DNA from: Vibrio maritimus
Lineage (GTDB): Bacteria > Pseudomonadota > Gammaproteobacteria > Enterobacterales > Vibrionaceae
Reading direction: 5' to 3'
Assembly (NCBI GenBank): GCA_000755425.1
Contig: BBMT01000001.1
Location: 310,001-374,000 of the forward strand
Length of the DNA stretch: 64,000 nucleotides
This document shows positions 28,801-38,928 of this stretch, one piece after another; the first letter of the stretch is position 1, and every line of letters begins with the position of its first letter. The notes beneath the pieces are model-generated. The model was not told the origin of the DNA, searched no databases, and saw only the letters and a program-made list of their open reading frames with translations. Made by a program: the position numbers and the translations under genes.

Positions 28801-29647
28801 CGACATTACACAGAGCCCAGCAGCTAAAAAGCTCGGTACAGGAAATTACCAAGCGTGATGAGGTGTTCTCATTTCTAAAGCCTGACCAACATCCTCTTGT
28901 CGACACTCGCCATAATATTCTTTTGTATATAGAAGGCGTGAATAAGAGTTTTGATGGTTTTAAAGCCATCAATGACTTGAACCTCTATATCAAGGAGGGG
29001 GAGCTGCGCTGCATCATCGGACCTAATGGCGCAGGCAAAACCACCATGATGGACATCATTACTGGCAAAACCAAACCCGACACGGGTGAGGTTTGGCTCG
29101 GATCAAACATTAACTTGCTCAAGATGAATGAATCTGAAATTGCCAACGCAGGGGTGGGGCGTAAGTTTCAAAAGCGACGGTGATTGAATGTCTAACCGTT
29201 TGGCAGAACTTAGAGCTTGCCATGTCGGGCGTTCGTGGTGTGTGGGGAACTTACACCGCGTCTTTGTCTGGCGAGCAGCAAGACAAGTTGGAATCGGTAC
29301 TTGAGCTTATCCACTTAAAAGACAATGCCGCTTTAAATGCAGGGAATCTTTCTCATGGACAAAAGCAGTGGCTAGAGATCGGCATGCTACTGATGCAAAA
29401 CCCTAAGCTGTTATTGGTCGATGAGCCAGTGGCAGGGATGACACATCAAGAAATGGACAGAACATCGGAGCTGCTTAACTCGCTCGCCGGCAAACATTCC
29501 GTGGTGGTGGTTGAGCACGACATGGACTTTGTTCGTTCCATTGCAAGCCATGTGACCGTGCTACACCAAGGTCATGTGCTGGCCGAAGGAACCATGGATC
29601 AGGTTCAGTCGCATCCGGAAGTTAAACAGGTTTATCTAGGGGAATAG
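28797..29647 (+). CDS. urtD: urea ABC transporter ATP-binding protein UrtD (one frameshift)
   Basis: One of two cytosolic ATPases of the importer. The rebuilt length is 283 residues. Walker A is GPNGAGKTTMMD at about residue 80, the signature is LSHGQKQWLEIGMLLM, Walker B is KLLLVDEPVAGMT, and the switch His is in VVEHDMDFV. The frame breaks near 29171; one A added to an A run joins VGRKFQ to KATVIECLTVWQNLELAM. A ~45-residue N-terminal extension precedes the domain, as is usual for UrtD. Its ATG overlaps the urtC stop. Confidence 0.94.
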
Positions 29648-29648
29648 C

Positions 29649-30344
29649 ATGTTACAGATTCAATCACTCAATCAGTTTTATGGTGAAAGCCACACCTTGT
29701 GGGATCTTGATATGTCGATCCCTGAAGGTAAATGTACCGTGCTCATGGGACGCAATGGTGTCGGTAAAACCACGCTACTCCAGTGCATCATGGGTTTAGT
29801 CAAAGTTAAGAGCGGCGATATTCAGCTCCATGGCGAGTCCTTGTTGAAGCACGATGCTGAGTCTCGTCCACGAATGGGCATTGGCTATGTGCCTCAAGGT
29901 AGGCAGATTTTTCCAATGCTAACGGTGCAAGAGAATCTAGAAGTGGGTCTTCCGATTCGAGCTAAGGGCGATCGTAAGATCCCAGAGTTCATTTTCGATC
30001 TGTTCCCTGTGCTAAAAGAGATGCTTCATCGCCGAGGTGGCGATCTATCGGGAGGTCAGCAGCAGCAACTGGCAATTGGCCGTGCTTTGGTGGTCAATCC
30101 GAAGCTGTTGATCCTTGATGAGCCAACCGAAGGCATCCAGCCAAACATTGTCCAGGAAATCGGTGACATCATCCGAATGCTTAATGAGAAGTTGGGTCTG
30201 ACGGTGTTATTGGTTGAGCAGAAGCTCCCATTTGCGAGAAAAGTGGGTGATCAATTCTGCATTCTCGACCGAGGTCGCCAAGTCGCTGAAGGGGAAATGT
30301 CGGCACTGAATGATGGACTCATTAAGGAGTATTTGACGGTATGA
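29649..30344 (+). CDS. urtE: urea ABC transporter ATP-binding protein UrtE
   Basis: The second ATPase of the importer, 231 residues, intact. Walker A is MGRNGVGKTTLLQ, the Q-loop region is IGYVPQGRQIFPMLTVQENL, the signature is LSGGQQQQLAIGRALV, Walker B is LLILDEPTEGIQPN, and LLVEQ follows. It starts one base after the urtD stop. Its stop overlaps the ureD start (ATGA), so transport and urease genes are translationally coupled. Confidence 0.96.
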   Translation: MLQIQSLNQFYGESHTLWDLDMSIPEGKCTVLMGRNGVGKTTLLQCIMGLVKVKSGDIQLHGESLLKHDAESRPRMGIGYVPQGRQIFPMLTVQENLEVGLPIRAKGDRKIPEFIFDLFPVLKEMLHRRGGDLSGGQQQQLAIGRALVVNPKLLILDEPTEGIQPNIVQEIGDIIRMLNEKLGLTVLLVEQKLPFARKVGDQFCILDRGRQVAEGEMSALNDGLIKEYLTV

Positions 30345-31240
30345 CGGCAGCTGCACAAACACATGTTGAGCCGCATCTAGGCCTTGGACAGGTTATTGAT
30401 GCACAAACCGAGTTTGGCTGGAAAGCGACACTCGATCTTGGATTTGTTAACCGAGGCGATAAAACGGTGCTTAAGCACCGTTCACAGAAAGGGCCGCTCG
30501 CGATTCAGCGGCCGCTCTATCCCGAAGGGAATCCGTGTCATACCTATTTACTCCATCCACCGGGTGGCGTAGTTGGCGGTGATACATTGCAGATCAGGGC
30601 GATAGCAGAGCGCGGAGCGCAGGTACTCATAACGACGCCTGGTGCCACCAAGTTCTATCGCTCAGAAACTAAATACGCCAAACAGCGTCAGATCCTTAAG
30701 GTGGAAAAAGACTCTCGGCTTGAGTGGTTGCCTCAAGAAAACATCTTTTTCCCAGATGCTCATGTGCGTATGGATACCGAGGTGCATTTAGAAACCGGTG
30801 CACAATTTTTGGGCTGGGAGATGCACTGTTTTGGTCGTCCTGCACTAAATGAGGGATTTAGCTCTGGCCATTTGGTAGGGAAAACAGAGATTTACCTTGA
30901 TGGAAAGCGACTGTTGACAGAAGGCTTGAATGTTAAAGGTGAAGATAACCTTCTGAAAAATAAAGGACTTCTTGACTATCAAATGATGGGGACATTGTAT
31001 ATTTCAATTGATGACGAAGATTTTAGCCAGTTGGTACAGAGCTTGCTCACTAACATGCAGCAAGACAACAAAAAAGGTGCAGTGGTTATCGCTGCGAGCC
31101 AGTTAGAAAATTTGCTTGTAATTCGTGCGTTAGGTAACTGGAGCGAAGTGATCTTAGATTGCTTCCAACAGGTTTGGCAGGCGGCGAGAGAGCATTGGAC
31201 GGGCGAATGTCCTTACCCACCTAGGATTTGGGCAACCTGA
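30341..31240 (+). CDS. ureD: urease accessory protein UreD
   Basis: A nickel-insertion chaperone that docks apo-urease with UreF and UreG. The 299-residue protein has the family motifs GPLAIQRPLYPEG, HTYLLHPPGGVVGGDTL, ITTPGATKFYRSE, LEWLPQENIFFPDA, and GWEMHCFGRPALNEGFSSG, with CPYPPRIWAT at the end. It begins inside the urtE stop codon. The frame is intact. Next gene ureA starts 33 bases on. Confidence 0.96.
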   Translation: MTAAAQTHVEPHLGLGQVIDAQTEFGWKATLDLGFVNRGDKTVLKHRSQKGPLAIQRPLYPEGNPCHTYLLHPPGGVVGGDTLQIRAIAERGAQVLITTPGATKFYRSETKYAKQRQILKVEKDSRLEWLPQENIFFPDAHVRMDTEVHLETGAQFLGWEMHCFGRPALNEGFSSGHLVGKTEIYLDGKRLLTEGLNVKGEDNLLKNKGLLDYQMMGTLYISIDDEDFSQLVQSLLTNMQQDNKKGAVVIAASQLENLLVIRALGNWSEVILDCFQQVWQAAREHWTGECPYPPRIWAT

Positions 31241-31273
31241 ACCAACAAATAGAATCGACAATAAGGCTTATCA

Positions 31274-31576
31274 ATGGAATTGACCCCAAGAGAGAAGGAC
31301 AAACTTCTGATCTTTTGCGCTGGCATGCTCGCTAAGCAGCGCAAAGACAAAGGCTTAAAACTTAATTACCCAGAATCCGTTGCTTTGATCTCTAGCGCCA
31401 TTTTAGAAGGCGCTAGAGAAGGCAAGACCGTTTCGGAACTCATGGATTTTGGCCGCACATTACTTACCACCGAAGATGTCATGGAGGGCGTACCCTCAAT
31501 GATCCCCGATGTTCAAGTTGAAGCCACCTTTCCAGACGGCACCAAATTGGTGACTGTCCATGAACCTATTGTTTAA
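31274..31576 (+). CDS. ureA: urease gamma subunit
   Basis: The small structural subunit of urease (UreABC). It has 100 residues, the standard length, with [20 protein letters not shown] at the start, [20 protein letters not shown] in the middle and [20 protein letters not shown] near the end. The frame is intact. A typical AGGAGGTGAC ribosome binding site follows its stop and serves ureB. Confidence 0.97.
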   Translation: MELTPREKDKLLIFCAGMLAKQRKDKGLKLNYPESVALISSAILEGAREGKTVSELMDFGRTLLTTEDVMEGVPSMIPDVQVEATFPDGTKLVTVHEPIV

Positions 31577-31620
31577 GAAGCTGATGTTTAAAAACTCATT
31601 TAACTGAATTAGGAGGTGAC

Positions 31621-31955
31621 ATGGCAGGTTCATCAAAACAATACACGGGCTTCGTGCCAGGCTGGTTGAAACCGCCAAAGGCGATATTGAGCTCAATGTT
31701 GGCAGAGAAACGGTGTCTGTGAAGGTAGAAAATCTCGGTGACCGCCCAGTACAAATTGGCTCTCATTACCACTTCTTCGAGGTCAATAACGCCTTAAGCT
31801 TTGACCGAGAACTCACTCGCGGTTTTCGTCTCAACATTCCTGCAGGTACTGCCACACGTTTTGAGCCAGGACAGTCTCGAACGGTTGAGTTAGTCGCGTT
31901 TGCAGGTAAACGCGAAGTCTACGGTTTTCAAGGCAAAGTTATGGGAACGCTTTAA
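31621..31955 (+). CDS. ureB: urease beta subunit (one frameshift near the start)
   Basis: A structural urease subunit, 111 residues when rebuilt. The start is decided by the exceptional ribosome binding site AGGAGGTGAC before the ATG at 31621. The first frame reads [14 protein letters not shown] and breaks near 31663, where one lost base would continue as ...[20 protein letters not shown], the usual UreB sequence. [30 protein letters not shown] and [14 protein letters not shown] are all conserved. Eighty-eight bases separate it from ureC. Confidence 0.94.
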
Positions 31956-32042
31956 CGTCTGATACTGACGTTAGGCAAGCATTGCGCTAGTTAATGTCGC
32001 TTTGCAAACAAAACGCCAATCTAAAAACAACAAGGAAGAATA

Positions 32043-33745
32043 ATGGCGAAGATATCCAGACAGGCATACGCCGAGATGTTTGGTCCCACAGTAGGGGATC
32101 GAGTCCGCTTAGCTGACACAGAACTTTGGTTAGAAGTTGAAAAAGATCTCACCGTCTATGGTGACGAAGTTAAATTTGGTGGTGGTAAGGTCATTCGTGA
32201 CGGGATGGGACAAAGTCAGCGTCCAAGCGCGGAAACACCAGACCTTGTTATTACCAACGCATTGATTCTTGATTACTGGGGCATTATCAAAGCAGACGTC
32301 GCAGTGAAAAATGGGCGTATTCAAGCACTAGGCAAAGCGGGAAACCCGGACATACAGCCTGGTGTTGATATCATCGTTGGTCCCGGTACCGAAGTGTTAG
32401 CGGGAGAAGGTTCAATATTGACCGCTGGTGGCATTGACTCCCATATTCACTTTATTTGTCCTCAACAAATTGAAGAAGCGTTAGCATCTGGCGTCACGAC
32501 TATGATTGGTGGCGGCACTGGGCCAAATACAGGCACCAATGCGACAACGTGTACGCCGGGTCCTTGGAACATGCACCGCATGCTTGAATCCTTGGATCAA
32601 TTTCCTATGAATTTCGGTTTGCTTGGTAAAGGTAATGCTAGTCAACCCGAGGCATTACGTGAGCAGATAACAGCTGGGGCAGTAGGTCTCAAACTGCATG
32701 AGGACTGGGGCACAACACCGGCTTCTATTGATACTTGTTTAACCGTTGCCGATGAAATGGATGTGCAGGTTGCCATTCATACCGATACGCTTAACGAATC
32801 TGGTTTTGTGGAATCGACACTGGGCGCTATAGGCGACCGAGTCATTCACACCTACCACACGGAAGGCGCGGGTGGGGGGCATGCTCCAGATATTATCAAA
32901 GCCGCTGGTGAATCCAATGTGCTGCCATCCTCTACTAACCCAACGAGACCATACACGGTCAACACAGTGATGAACATCTCGACATGTTGATGGTGTGTCA
33001 CCATTTATCACCATCGATTGCAGAAGATGTAGCGTTTGCTGAGTCCCGTATTCGCCGCGAAACCATCGCCGCAGAAGACATCCTTCATGACCTAGGCGCG
33101 TTTTCCATGATTGCCTCTGACTCGCAAGCGATGGGACGTGTCGGTGAGGTAATTACCCGCACTTGGCAAACTGCTCACAAGATGAAAGTGCAGCGCGGGA
33201 GCCTCAAACAAGATTCAAGTTACAGCGATAACTTCCGACTCAAGCGCTATGTCGCCAAGTACACCATTAACCCTGCGATTACTCACGGCATGGCACATGA
33301 GATTGGCTCGATTGAAGTTGGGAAGCTCGCCGATTTAGTACTCTGGAAACCCGCTTTCTTTGGCGTAAAACCAAGCGTTGTACTGAAAGGTGGCATGATC
33401 GCGATGGCGCCTATGGGCGATCCCAATGCATCGATCCCGACACCGCAGCCAGTACATTACCGTTCTATGTTTGGCAGCTATGGTAAAGCATCACAAAACA
33501 CATCCATGCTGTTTGTGTCCCAAGCTGCCGCGGACGCAGATATTGCTTCACAGCTCGGTCTAGGCAGTTTGATTGGTGTTGCCAAGCAGTGTCGAACCAT
33601 TAGTAAAGCGGATATGAAGCTCAATGATTGGCAGCCCAACATCGAGGTGGACTCTCAAACTTATCAAGTCCGTGCGGACGGTGAGTTGCTGGTGTGTGAA
33701 CCAGCAGAAGTACTGCCAATGGCTCAGCGCTACTTCTTGTTTTAG
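32043..33745 (+). CDS. ureC: urease alpha subunit, catalytic (one frameshift)
   Basis: Hydrolyses urea to ammonia and carbamate at a dinickel centre. The rebuilt length is 567 residues, exactly typical. Nickel ligands are visible: His134 and His136 ([10 protein letters not shown]), the Lys to be carbamylated and next His in GLKLHEDWG, His in [12 protein letters not shown], His in [13 protein letters not shown], catalytic His in LMVCHHL, and Asp in ASDSQAMGR. The frame breaks near 32969, where NTV must continue as DEHLDML; one lost G (GTGGAT to GTGAT) explains it. The enzyme is cytosolic. Confidence 0.96.
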
Positions 33746-33778
33746 TGAAGTTATAGACAGTTTTAGAGGACAACAATA

Positions 33779-34231
33779 GTGATTGAATTAATAGAAATAA
33801 CCCAAGAGTTAACGCCACAGCCGCACGCATTTTTAAGTCTGCCAATCGACAGTCGTATCAAGAGCCGCCTCAAGGTCATGCTTGATGATGGTCGTGATGC
33901 TGGGCTGTTTCTACCAAGAGGTCACATTCTACGAGGCGGAGAGCAGCTCAAAAGTAAATGTGGATTGGTCATTGAGGTGAAAGCCGCGCCAGAGCAAGTG
34001 TCATCCGTTTATTGCAGTGATCTGCACTTGTTGACGCGCGTTGCCTATCACTTAGGTAACCGTCATGTGCCCCTTCAAGTCGAGTTCGGCTGGGTTCGCT
34101 ATCAGCACGATCATGTGTTGGATGAGATGGTTGAAGGGCTAGGCGCCGAAGTCACTTCAGAAATGGCACCATTTGAGCCTGAAGGCGGTGCGTATGGTGG
34201 CAAAAGTGGCGGTCATCACCATCACCATTAA
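33779..34231 (+). CDS. ureE: urease accessory protein UreE, nickel metallochaperone
   Basis: Delivers nickel for urease maturation. It has 150 residues with the UreE sequence GRDAGLFLPRGHILRGGEQL, the dimer metal site His in YHLGNRHVPLQV, and a His-rich tail ending GGHHHHH, typical of nickel-storing forms. It starts with GTG at 33779 behind TTTTAGAGGACAACAAT. It lies between ureC and the HupE gene. Frame intact. Confidence 0.95.
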   Translation: MIELIEITQELTPQPHAFLSLPIDSRIKSRLKVMLDDGRDAGLFLPRGHILRGGEQLKSKCGLVIEVKAAPEQVSSVYCSDLHLLTRVAYHLGNRHVPLQVEFGWVRYQHDHVLDEMVEGLGAEVTSEMAPFEPEGGAYGGKSGGHHHHH

Positions 34232-34303
34232 TTCGCTGCAGCAAATTTAAGACGATATCAAATCGTCTGATTATTAAAAAAACAAAATGAAAAGGAAAAT
34301 TCA

Positions 34304-34876
34304 ATGAAAACAACATTCCTCAAATTCGCAACACTTAGCTCTCTCGTATTTGCGCCTATGACGGTTCTGGCTCACCCTGGTCATGAATCTACAGCATTTT
34401 CTAGCGGGCTATTGCACCCAGTAACTGGCGTGGATCACCTTATCATGTTGCTTGCTTTCGGTCTTTTAGTGGGCTGTCTGAGTGCAACAAAAGCGCAGAA
34501 AATCGGTTTGGTTGTTGGTGCTCTTATCACTCTAATGTTGGGATTGCTTGTAGGTAGCACATTTGGACTTGTCAGTGGTGTTGAAACGGCGATCGTTGCG
34601 TCTCTATTTGTGGTTAGCGCTGCTATTTGGCATGCATTTAGCGCGTCACAGAAGATGGTAAAACTTGCGGTCGGACTTTGTATCGGAATGATGTTCTTCC
34701 ATGGCTATGCGCACGGCGTTGAAGCAGAAGGTACGCTAGGTCAGTTCTCACTAGGCATGGGCATTGGCGCTACGGCATTAATGGTTCTAGGCACACAAGT
34801 TGGTAGCCGCGTAGCATCTCGTTGGATGTCGGTCGGTGTTGCTGCAGCAAGCTCACTGTTTTTACTGGCAGCCTAG
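34304..34876 (+). CDS. ureJ: HupE/UreJ family nickel permease
   Basis: A 190-residue inner-membrane protein with an N-terminal signal or first helix, then the HupE/UreJ motif HPGHESTAFSSGLLHPVTGVDHL (in two parts: HPGHESTAF and GLLHPVTGVDHLIMLLAFGL) and a second conserved stretch FFHGYAHGVEAEG. About six to seven hydrophobic segments. His-rich loop motifs fit nickel import for urease. It sits between ureE and ureF, three bases before ureF, so a nickel role is strongly supported by context. Confidence 0.9.
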   Translation: MKTTFLKFATLSSLVFAPMTVLAHPGHESTAFSSGLLHPVTGVDHLIMLLAFGLLVGCLSATKAQKIGLVVGALITLMLGLLVGSTFGLVSGVETAIVASLFVVSAAIWHAFSASQKMVKLAVGLCIGMMFFHGYAHGVEAEGTLGQFSLGMGIGATALMVLGTQVGSRVASRWMSVGVAAASSLFLLAA

Positions 34877-34879
34877 CCT

Positions 34880-35602
34880 ATGACATTACGAGCCAATACC
34901 GCTGTTGATAGCGCTCTAACGCCCAGTACCGACAACGATGTCTCTAGCTATCGGCTATTTCAACTTATTAGCCCTTCTCTCCCTATTGGTGGTTTTACTT
35001 ACTCTCAAGGGCTTGAATGGGCGGTCGAAGCGGGGTGGGTGAAAAACCGTGCTTCGATGGAGGAGTGGCTAGCGAACATGCTGTTTAGCAGTGTCGCCAC
35101 GTTGGAGCTGCCGATTATTGACCGATTGTATCGAGCGATTCAAACGGGTGAGACAGCGGCGATACACGATCTTTGTGAGCAGCTTTTTAGTAGCCGAGAA
35201 ACGAAAGAGTTACGCACTGAGGAAAAGCAGCGTGGCCTTGCGCTCAACACACTGCTGAGTCGCTTAGATATTCGAGTCGATGGTATTGAGCTAGATGACT
35301 ATTTACCCAACCAGCTACTTGGTTTATGTGTGGCTGCTGTGCATTGGCACATTGATGTCAAAGAGCTAAAGAAGGGGTACTTGTGGAGCTGGGCTGAGAA
35401 CTTGGTGATGGCTGGTGTAAAGCTGGTACCGCTTGGGCAAACCGATGGGCAGCTGGCATTGATCCACCTCTCGGATCAGTTTTCAAAAGCACTAGAGATA
35501 GAGCAACAAACGGAAGATTGGATGATTGGCAGTTTTACCCCTTCAGTGTCGATTGCCAGTAGCCTTCACGAAACACAGTACACAAGACTATTCCGCTCTT
35601 AG
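34880..35602 (+). CDS. ureF: urease accessory protein UreF
   Basis: Part of the UreDFG maturation complex, where it controls UreG GTPase use. It has 240 residues with LFQLISPSLPIGGFTYSQGLEWAVEAGWV near residues 30-58 (key part PSLPIGGFTYSQGLE), a central RETKELRTEEKQRG motif and VKLVPLGQTDGQ toward the end, all standard. The frame is intact. It starts three bases after the HupE gene and precedes ureG by 83 bases. Confidence 0.94.
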   Translation: MTLRANTAVDSALTPSTDNDVSSYRLFQLISPSLPIGGFTYSQGLEWAVEAGWVKNRASMEEWLANMLFSSVATLELPIIDRLYRAIQTGETAAIHDLCEQLFSSRETKELRTEEKQRGLALNTLLSRLDIRVDGIELDDYLPNQLLGLCVAAVHWHIDVKELKKGYLWSWAENLVMAGVKLVPLGQTDGQLALIHLSDQFSKALEIEQQTEDWMIGSFTPSVSIASSLHETQYTRLFRS

Positions 35603-35685
35603 CCTAATGACGAGGCAGCAAATGATGAGCTGCCTCTTTAAAGCTAAGAGGCTAAGAGTGACAAAACAAAGGAAGAAATAGAAAC

Positions 35686-36320
35686 ATGACAAATACAACG
35701 GACAGTTATAAACAGCCACTGCGCATTGGTATTGGTGGCCCAGTAGGCTCAGGTAAAACGGCTTTGCTTGAGGTGTTGTGTAAAGCGATTCGAGATAAGC
35801 TCCATATCGCGGTTGTGACGAACGATATTTACACCCAAGAGGATGCAAAAATCCTTACCAGAGCAGAAGCGCTCGAACCGGATCGCATCATAGGTGTTGA
35901 GACCGGTGGCTGCCCACATACGGCGATTCGTGAAGATGCCTCGATGAACTTGGCTGCCGTTGAAGAGTTGGCTAAACGCCACAAAAACCTCGATGTGGTG
36001 TTTGTTGAAAGCGGCGGTGATAACCTGAGTGCGACTTTTAGCCGGAGCTTGCGGATCTCACTATCTATGTGATTGATGTTGCAGAAGGGGAGAAAATTCC
36101 ACGTAAAGGTGGCCCAGGTATTACTCGCTCTGACTTGCTGGTTATTAACAAGATAGACCTTGCGCCTTATGTAGGTGCGTCATTAGAGGTTATGGAGCAA
36201 GACACACAGCGTATGCGACCAACTAAGCCGTTTGTATTTACCAATCTTAAGGAAAGCAAAGGTCTCGATACGATCATCGATTTCATCTTAACTGAAGGTA
36301 TGTTGGAGTTTCATAGTTAA
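35686..36320 (+). CDS. ureG: urease accessory GTPase UreG (one frameshift)
   Basis: A SIMIBI-class GTPase powering nickel insertion. The rebuilt length is 211 residues. The P-loop is [15 protein letters not shown], followed by [14 protein letters not shown], the nickel-binding [19 protein letters not shown] (Cys-Pro-His) and [19 protein letters not shown]. The frame breaks near 36043, where one C lost from a CCC run explains the change. The base-recognition motif [11 protein letters not shown] is intact in the second part. Last gene of the urease operon. Confidence 0.95.
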
Positions 36321-36418
36321 GAATCTGAGGTTTCGGTTTTAATTACACCGTCAAAGTTGCACATAAGTGACGGTTCTGGCTTACACTTTTGCTATAACAC
36401 GCGATACGCAGGACCTCT

Positions 36419-36820
36419 ATGTTTCAAGCAAAATTGATGGTTTGGATAACGGCACTGGTATTTTTGGGTTATGGCGTGCTGTTTTCCCTTTCTCCGAGTA
36501 CCTTGTTTGAACGGGTGACAGACAGTGCGCTGTTTTCCTATTCAGCGGCCATTGACGTGAGAGCAACGTACGGCGGTATGATGGCTGCTGTGGGGATCAT
36601 TCTTGCGCTTTTGGTGCTAAAACAAGAGACACTCAAGCTCTCGGTTATCTCGGCTACTTTGCTGGCAGGGCTGATGGCGGTGACTCGTACAATGGGCATC
36701 ATCGCTGAAACCCAGCCCAACGATACCATGCAGATCTACTTGATCACTGAGGTGTTTTTCACCCTTTGGGGACTGTTTATCTTATGGAAATTCCCCAAGC
36801 GGCGAATGTACTTTAAGTAG
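36419..36820 (+). CDS. small membrane protein (DUF4345-like)
   Basis: A 133-residue protein with four hydrophobic segments (about residues 4-25, 50-65, 70-90 and 105-125). The segment IDVRATYGGMMAAVGIILAL is the conserved core seen in DUF4345 proteins. Start ATG 36419 behind CAGGACCTCT. It has its own terminator and is not obviously part of the urease operon, lying 98 bases after ureG. Function unknown. Confidence 0.75.
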   Translation: MFQAKLMVWITALVFLGYGVLFSLSPSTLFERVTDSALFSYSAAIDVRATYGGMMAAVGIILALLVLKQETLKLSVISATLLAGLMAVTRTMGIIAETQPNDTMQIYLITEVFFTLWGLFILWKFPKRRMYFK

Positions 36821-36829
36821 CGAGTTTCG

Positions 36830-36863
36830 ATGTCGGCCTCCAATTTTAGAGGCCGGCATTTTT
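36830..36863 (+). terminator. rho-independent terminator
   Basis: ATGTCGGCCTC pairs with GAGGCCGGCAT (one G-T pair) across an 8-base loop and is followed by five T. It ends the DUF4345-like gene just before the convergent chemoreceptor. Confidence 0.85.
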
Positions 36864-36923
36864 CTTTCTATCTAACTTGCTCACTACTTGGGTTACAGAT
36901 AGCTTTACGCGAGTTTAAAGTCG

Positions 36924-38539
36924 TTACGCGAGTCTAAAATAAGTCAGTTGCTGTTTCAGCTCTTCGGCAGCGACGGCCATTTCTTGGGTTTGTGAGGCAA
37001 GCTGATTACTGGCTTGATTGATCTCACGTGCGGATAAGTGAATGGTGGTGACATTTTCACTCATTTCGTTAGAGACCATACTTTGTTGCTCCGCGGCTGC
37101 GGCTATCTGTGCGACCATGTCATTCGCTCCATTGAGGTCATCAACCATAGATTCTAAGGTTGTCTTGGTATTGCTTGCTGCTGACACGCTTGCACTGATG
37201 CTGGCGTTGTTTTGCTCCATTACACCTACCACCTCACCGGTTTTTTCCAGGAGCTCATTGATGGTGGTTTGAACTTGATTGGTAGATTGCTGCGTTCGAC
37301 TTGCCAAGCTGCGCACTTCGTCTGCGACGACAGCAAATCCACGGCCTTGTTCGCCTGCTCTTGCGGCTTCAATAGCGGCGTTGAGTGCCAGTAGATTGGT
37401 TTGTTCGGAGACTTCTTGAATGACTCCGACCACATCACCTATGTTGTCCACACCTAGCTTCAATTCTGCCATCAAATGTGTGCTTTCTTCAATGGCGATG
37501 GATATAGCGGAGACTTCCTCAAGGTAGAATCCATGCTCGCGCTGCTGGTGGTTGCGTGCTGCGCTGCACCACTGGTTTTCTCTGCACTTTGCTCCGCATT
37601 GTTGGCCACATCATTGATGGTGGCAGACATCTCATTCATCGCAGTAGAAAGCTGTTCGAGCTGAGCATTTTGTGAGTCTAAGCTTTGCGCCGTCTCTTCA
37701 CTTGTCGATGCGATACTTTCCGAGAGACGACTCGCTGTGCTGGCCGTTAGCGTTGCCGCGGAAAGCGTGTCTCGTATGGTGCTTTGCATGTCGTTTAGGC
37801 CTTGACTTAACTGCCCAACTTCATCTTTGCGTGCTTGAGACAGATCCGCCGTTAAATCGCCTTCCGCCATACGTTTAAGGTCGCTCAGCAGTCGTTGTAT
37901 TGGGTTAACGATGTTGTTGCCGATGACAAAGCTCGCAATCATCAGTATTAAGACACAACCAAGTGTGAATGCTATTTGCTTAATCACCTGCGTGATGAAG
38001 TCTTCTTTGATATCAGAAACAAACAGTCCAGATCCTACGATCCAATCCCACTGAGGGATATGCGCAACATACGAGATTTTGTCTTTGAGTTCACCCTGTG
38101 GAGACAACCACGTGTAGTCGAGAAACCCTGAACTTTGGGTGTTGGCTATCGATGACATTTCTCGCCAGTGATGCTTCCCAGCACCGTCGACGATGTTGCT
38201 CATATCATTGCCGATAGACTCAGACCTAAGGGGATGCAGCAGCAGTTTATTTTGACTGTTGGTAATCCAAAAATAGTTGCTCTCATCATATCGCATTGCA
38301 TTGATGGCTTGAGCAGCAGCGGCCTGTGCTTGTTCTTGACTTAGAGTGGGTTGATTGCGGTAGTAATTGATAAGAGACACGACTGCATCTACCTGAGCGT
38401 TAAGCTTATTTTCGCGCTCGGCAAGTTGCTGACTTTGCTGAAGGTAAACATTAAAAATGCCCAATGAGAGCATTAATAGTGCGGAAAGGATAACAAGGAA
38501 TTGGAGTTTGGTTTTTATACTTATATTGTTGAGCTTCAT
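36924..38539 (-). CDS. methyl-accepting chemotaxis protein with periplasmic Cache domain (one frameshift)
   Basis: A transmembrane chemoreceptor, 538 residues when rebuilt. The first helix is at ~10-30, followed by a periplasmic sCache_2-type domain (~35-190; [20 protein letters not shown] and [17 protein letters not shown]). A second helix is at ~193-213, then HAMP ([20 protein letters not shown]) and the cytoplasmic signalling tip [20 protein letters not shown] with [15 protein letters not shown]. The frame breaks near 37520 within an adaptation region; one base restores [14 protein letters not shown]. sCache_2 domains usually bind small organic acids; the ligand here is not known. Confidence 0.93.
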
Positions 38540-38757
38540 AACTAGCCTCTATGACATGACGTTCATAAAGGTTAATGCTATCGCATCATCGCGGTCGGTT
38601 TTAGTACTCCTAGTCTAAAAAGATAGCCCGCGCGTGGTTGGAAGTAAAAAATGTAGCAGCGATCGAGTTATGTAGGAAAAAATGCGAGAAAGTTATGATT
38701 GAAGAGTGAGAAAAGTGAGGCATATCAAACTACTAGTTGGACATGCCTCGCAAAAAC

Positions 38758-38928
38758 TTATTTGAAAATACAGTGCTTAGCGTAGTCGCTAGCTTCGTTC
38801 GCAGTCCAGTCGCCTTTCGGCTTTTCTTGCATATCTTGGCACCACGCTTCGCTGCCAACTTCTGTACATGCAGCCAATGCCATAACGCCGAGCGCAACGA
38901 CCGCCCATCGACCAAGTAGTGTAATCAT
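38758..38928 (-). CDS. small lipoprotein, DUF3012 family
   Basis: A 56-residue gene read on the minus strand. It starts MITLLGRWAVVALGVMALAA followed by Cys-21, a good lipobox (LAAC), so it should be lipid-anchored. The mature part CTEVGSEAWCQDMQEKPKGD and then DWTANEASDYAKHCIFK matches the short DUF3012 family, with three conserved Cys in total. It is well below usual length cutoffs. AAGGAACGG-type sequence lies before the ATG. Function unknown. Confidence 0.82.
   Translation of the reverse strand: MITLLGRWAVVALGVMALAACTEVGSEAWCQDMQEKPKGDWTANEASDYAKHCIFK

Noticed and set aside
24586..36320. Urease locus as a decayed pseudogene set because of its many frame breaks
   Set aside because: Every active-site and metal-binding residue is kept and each break is one or two bases, which points to sequencing error rather than decay.
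38733..38919. Overlapping 60-codon frames on both strands
   Set aside because: They are shadows of the DUF3012 lipoprotein gene, which has the lipobox and the family motif.
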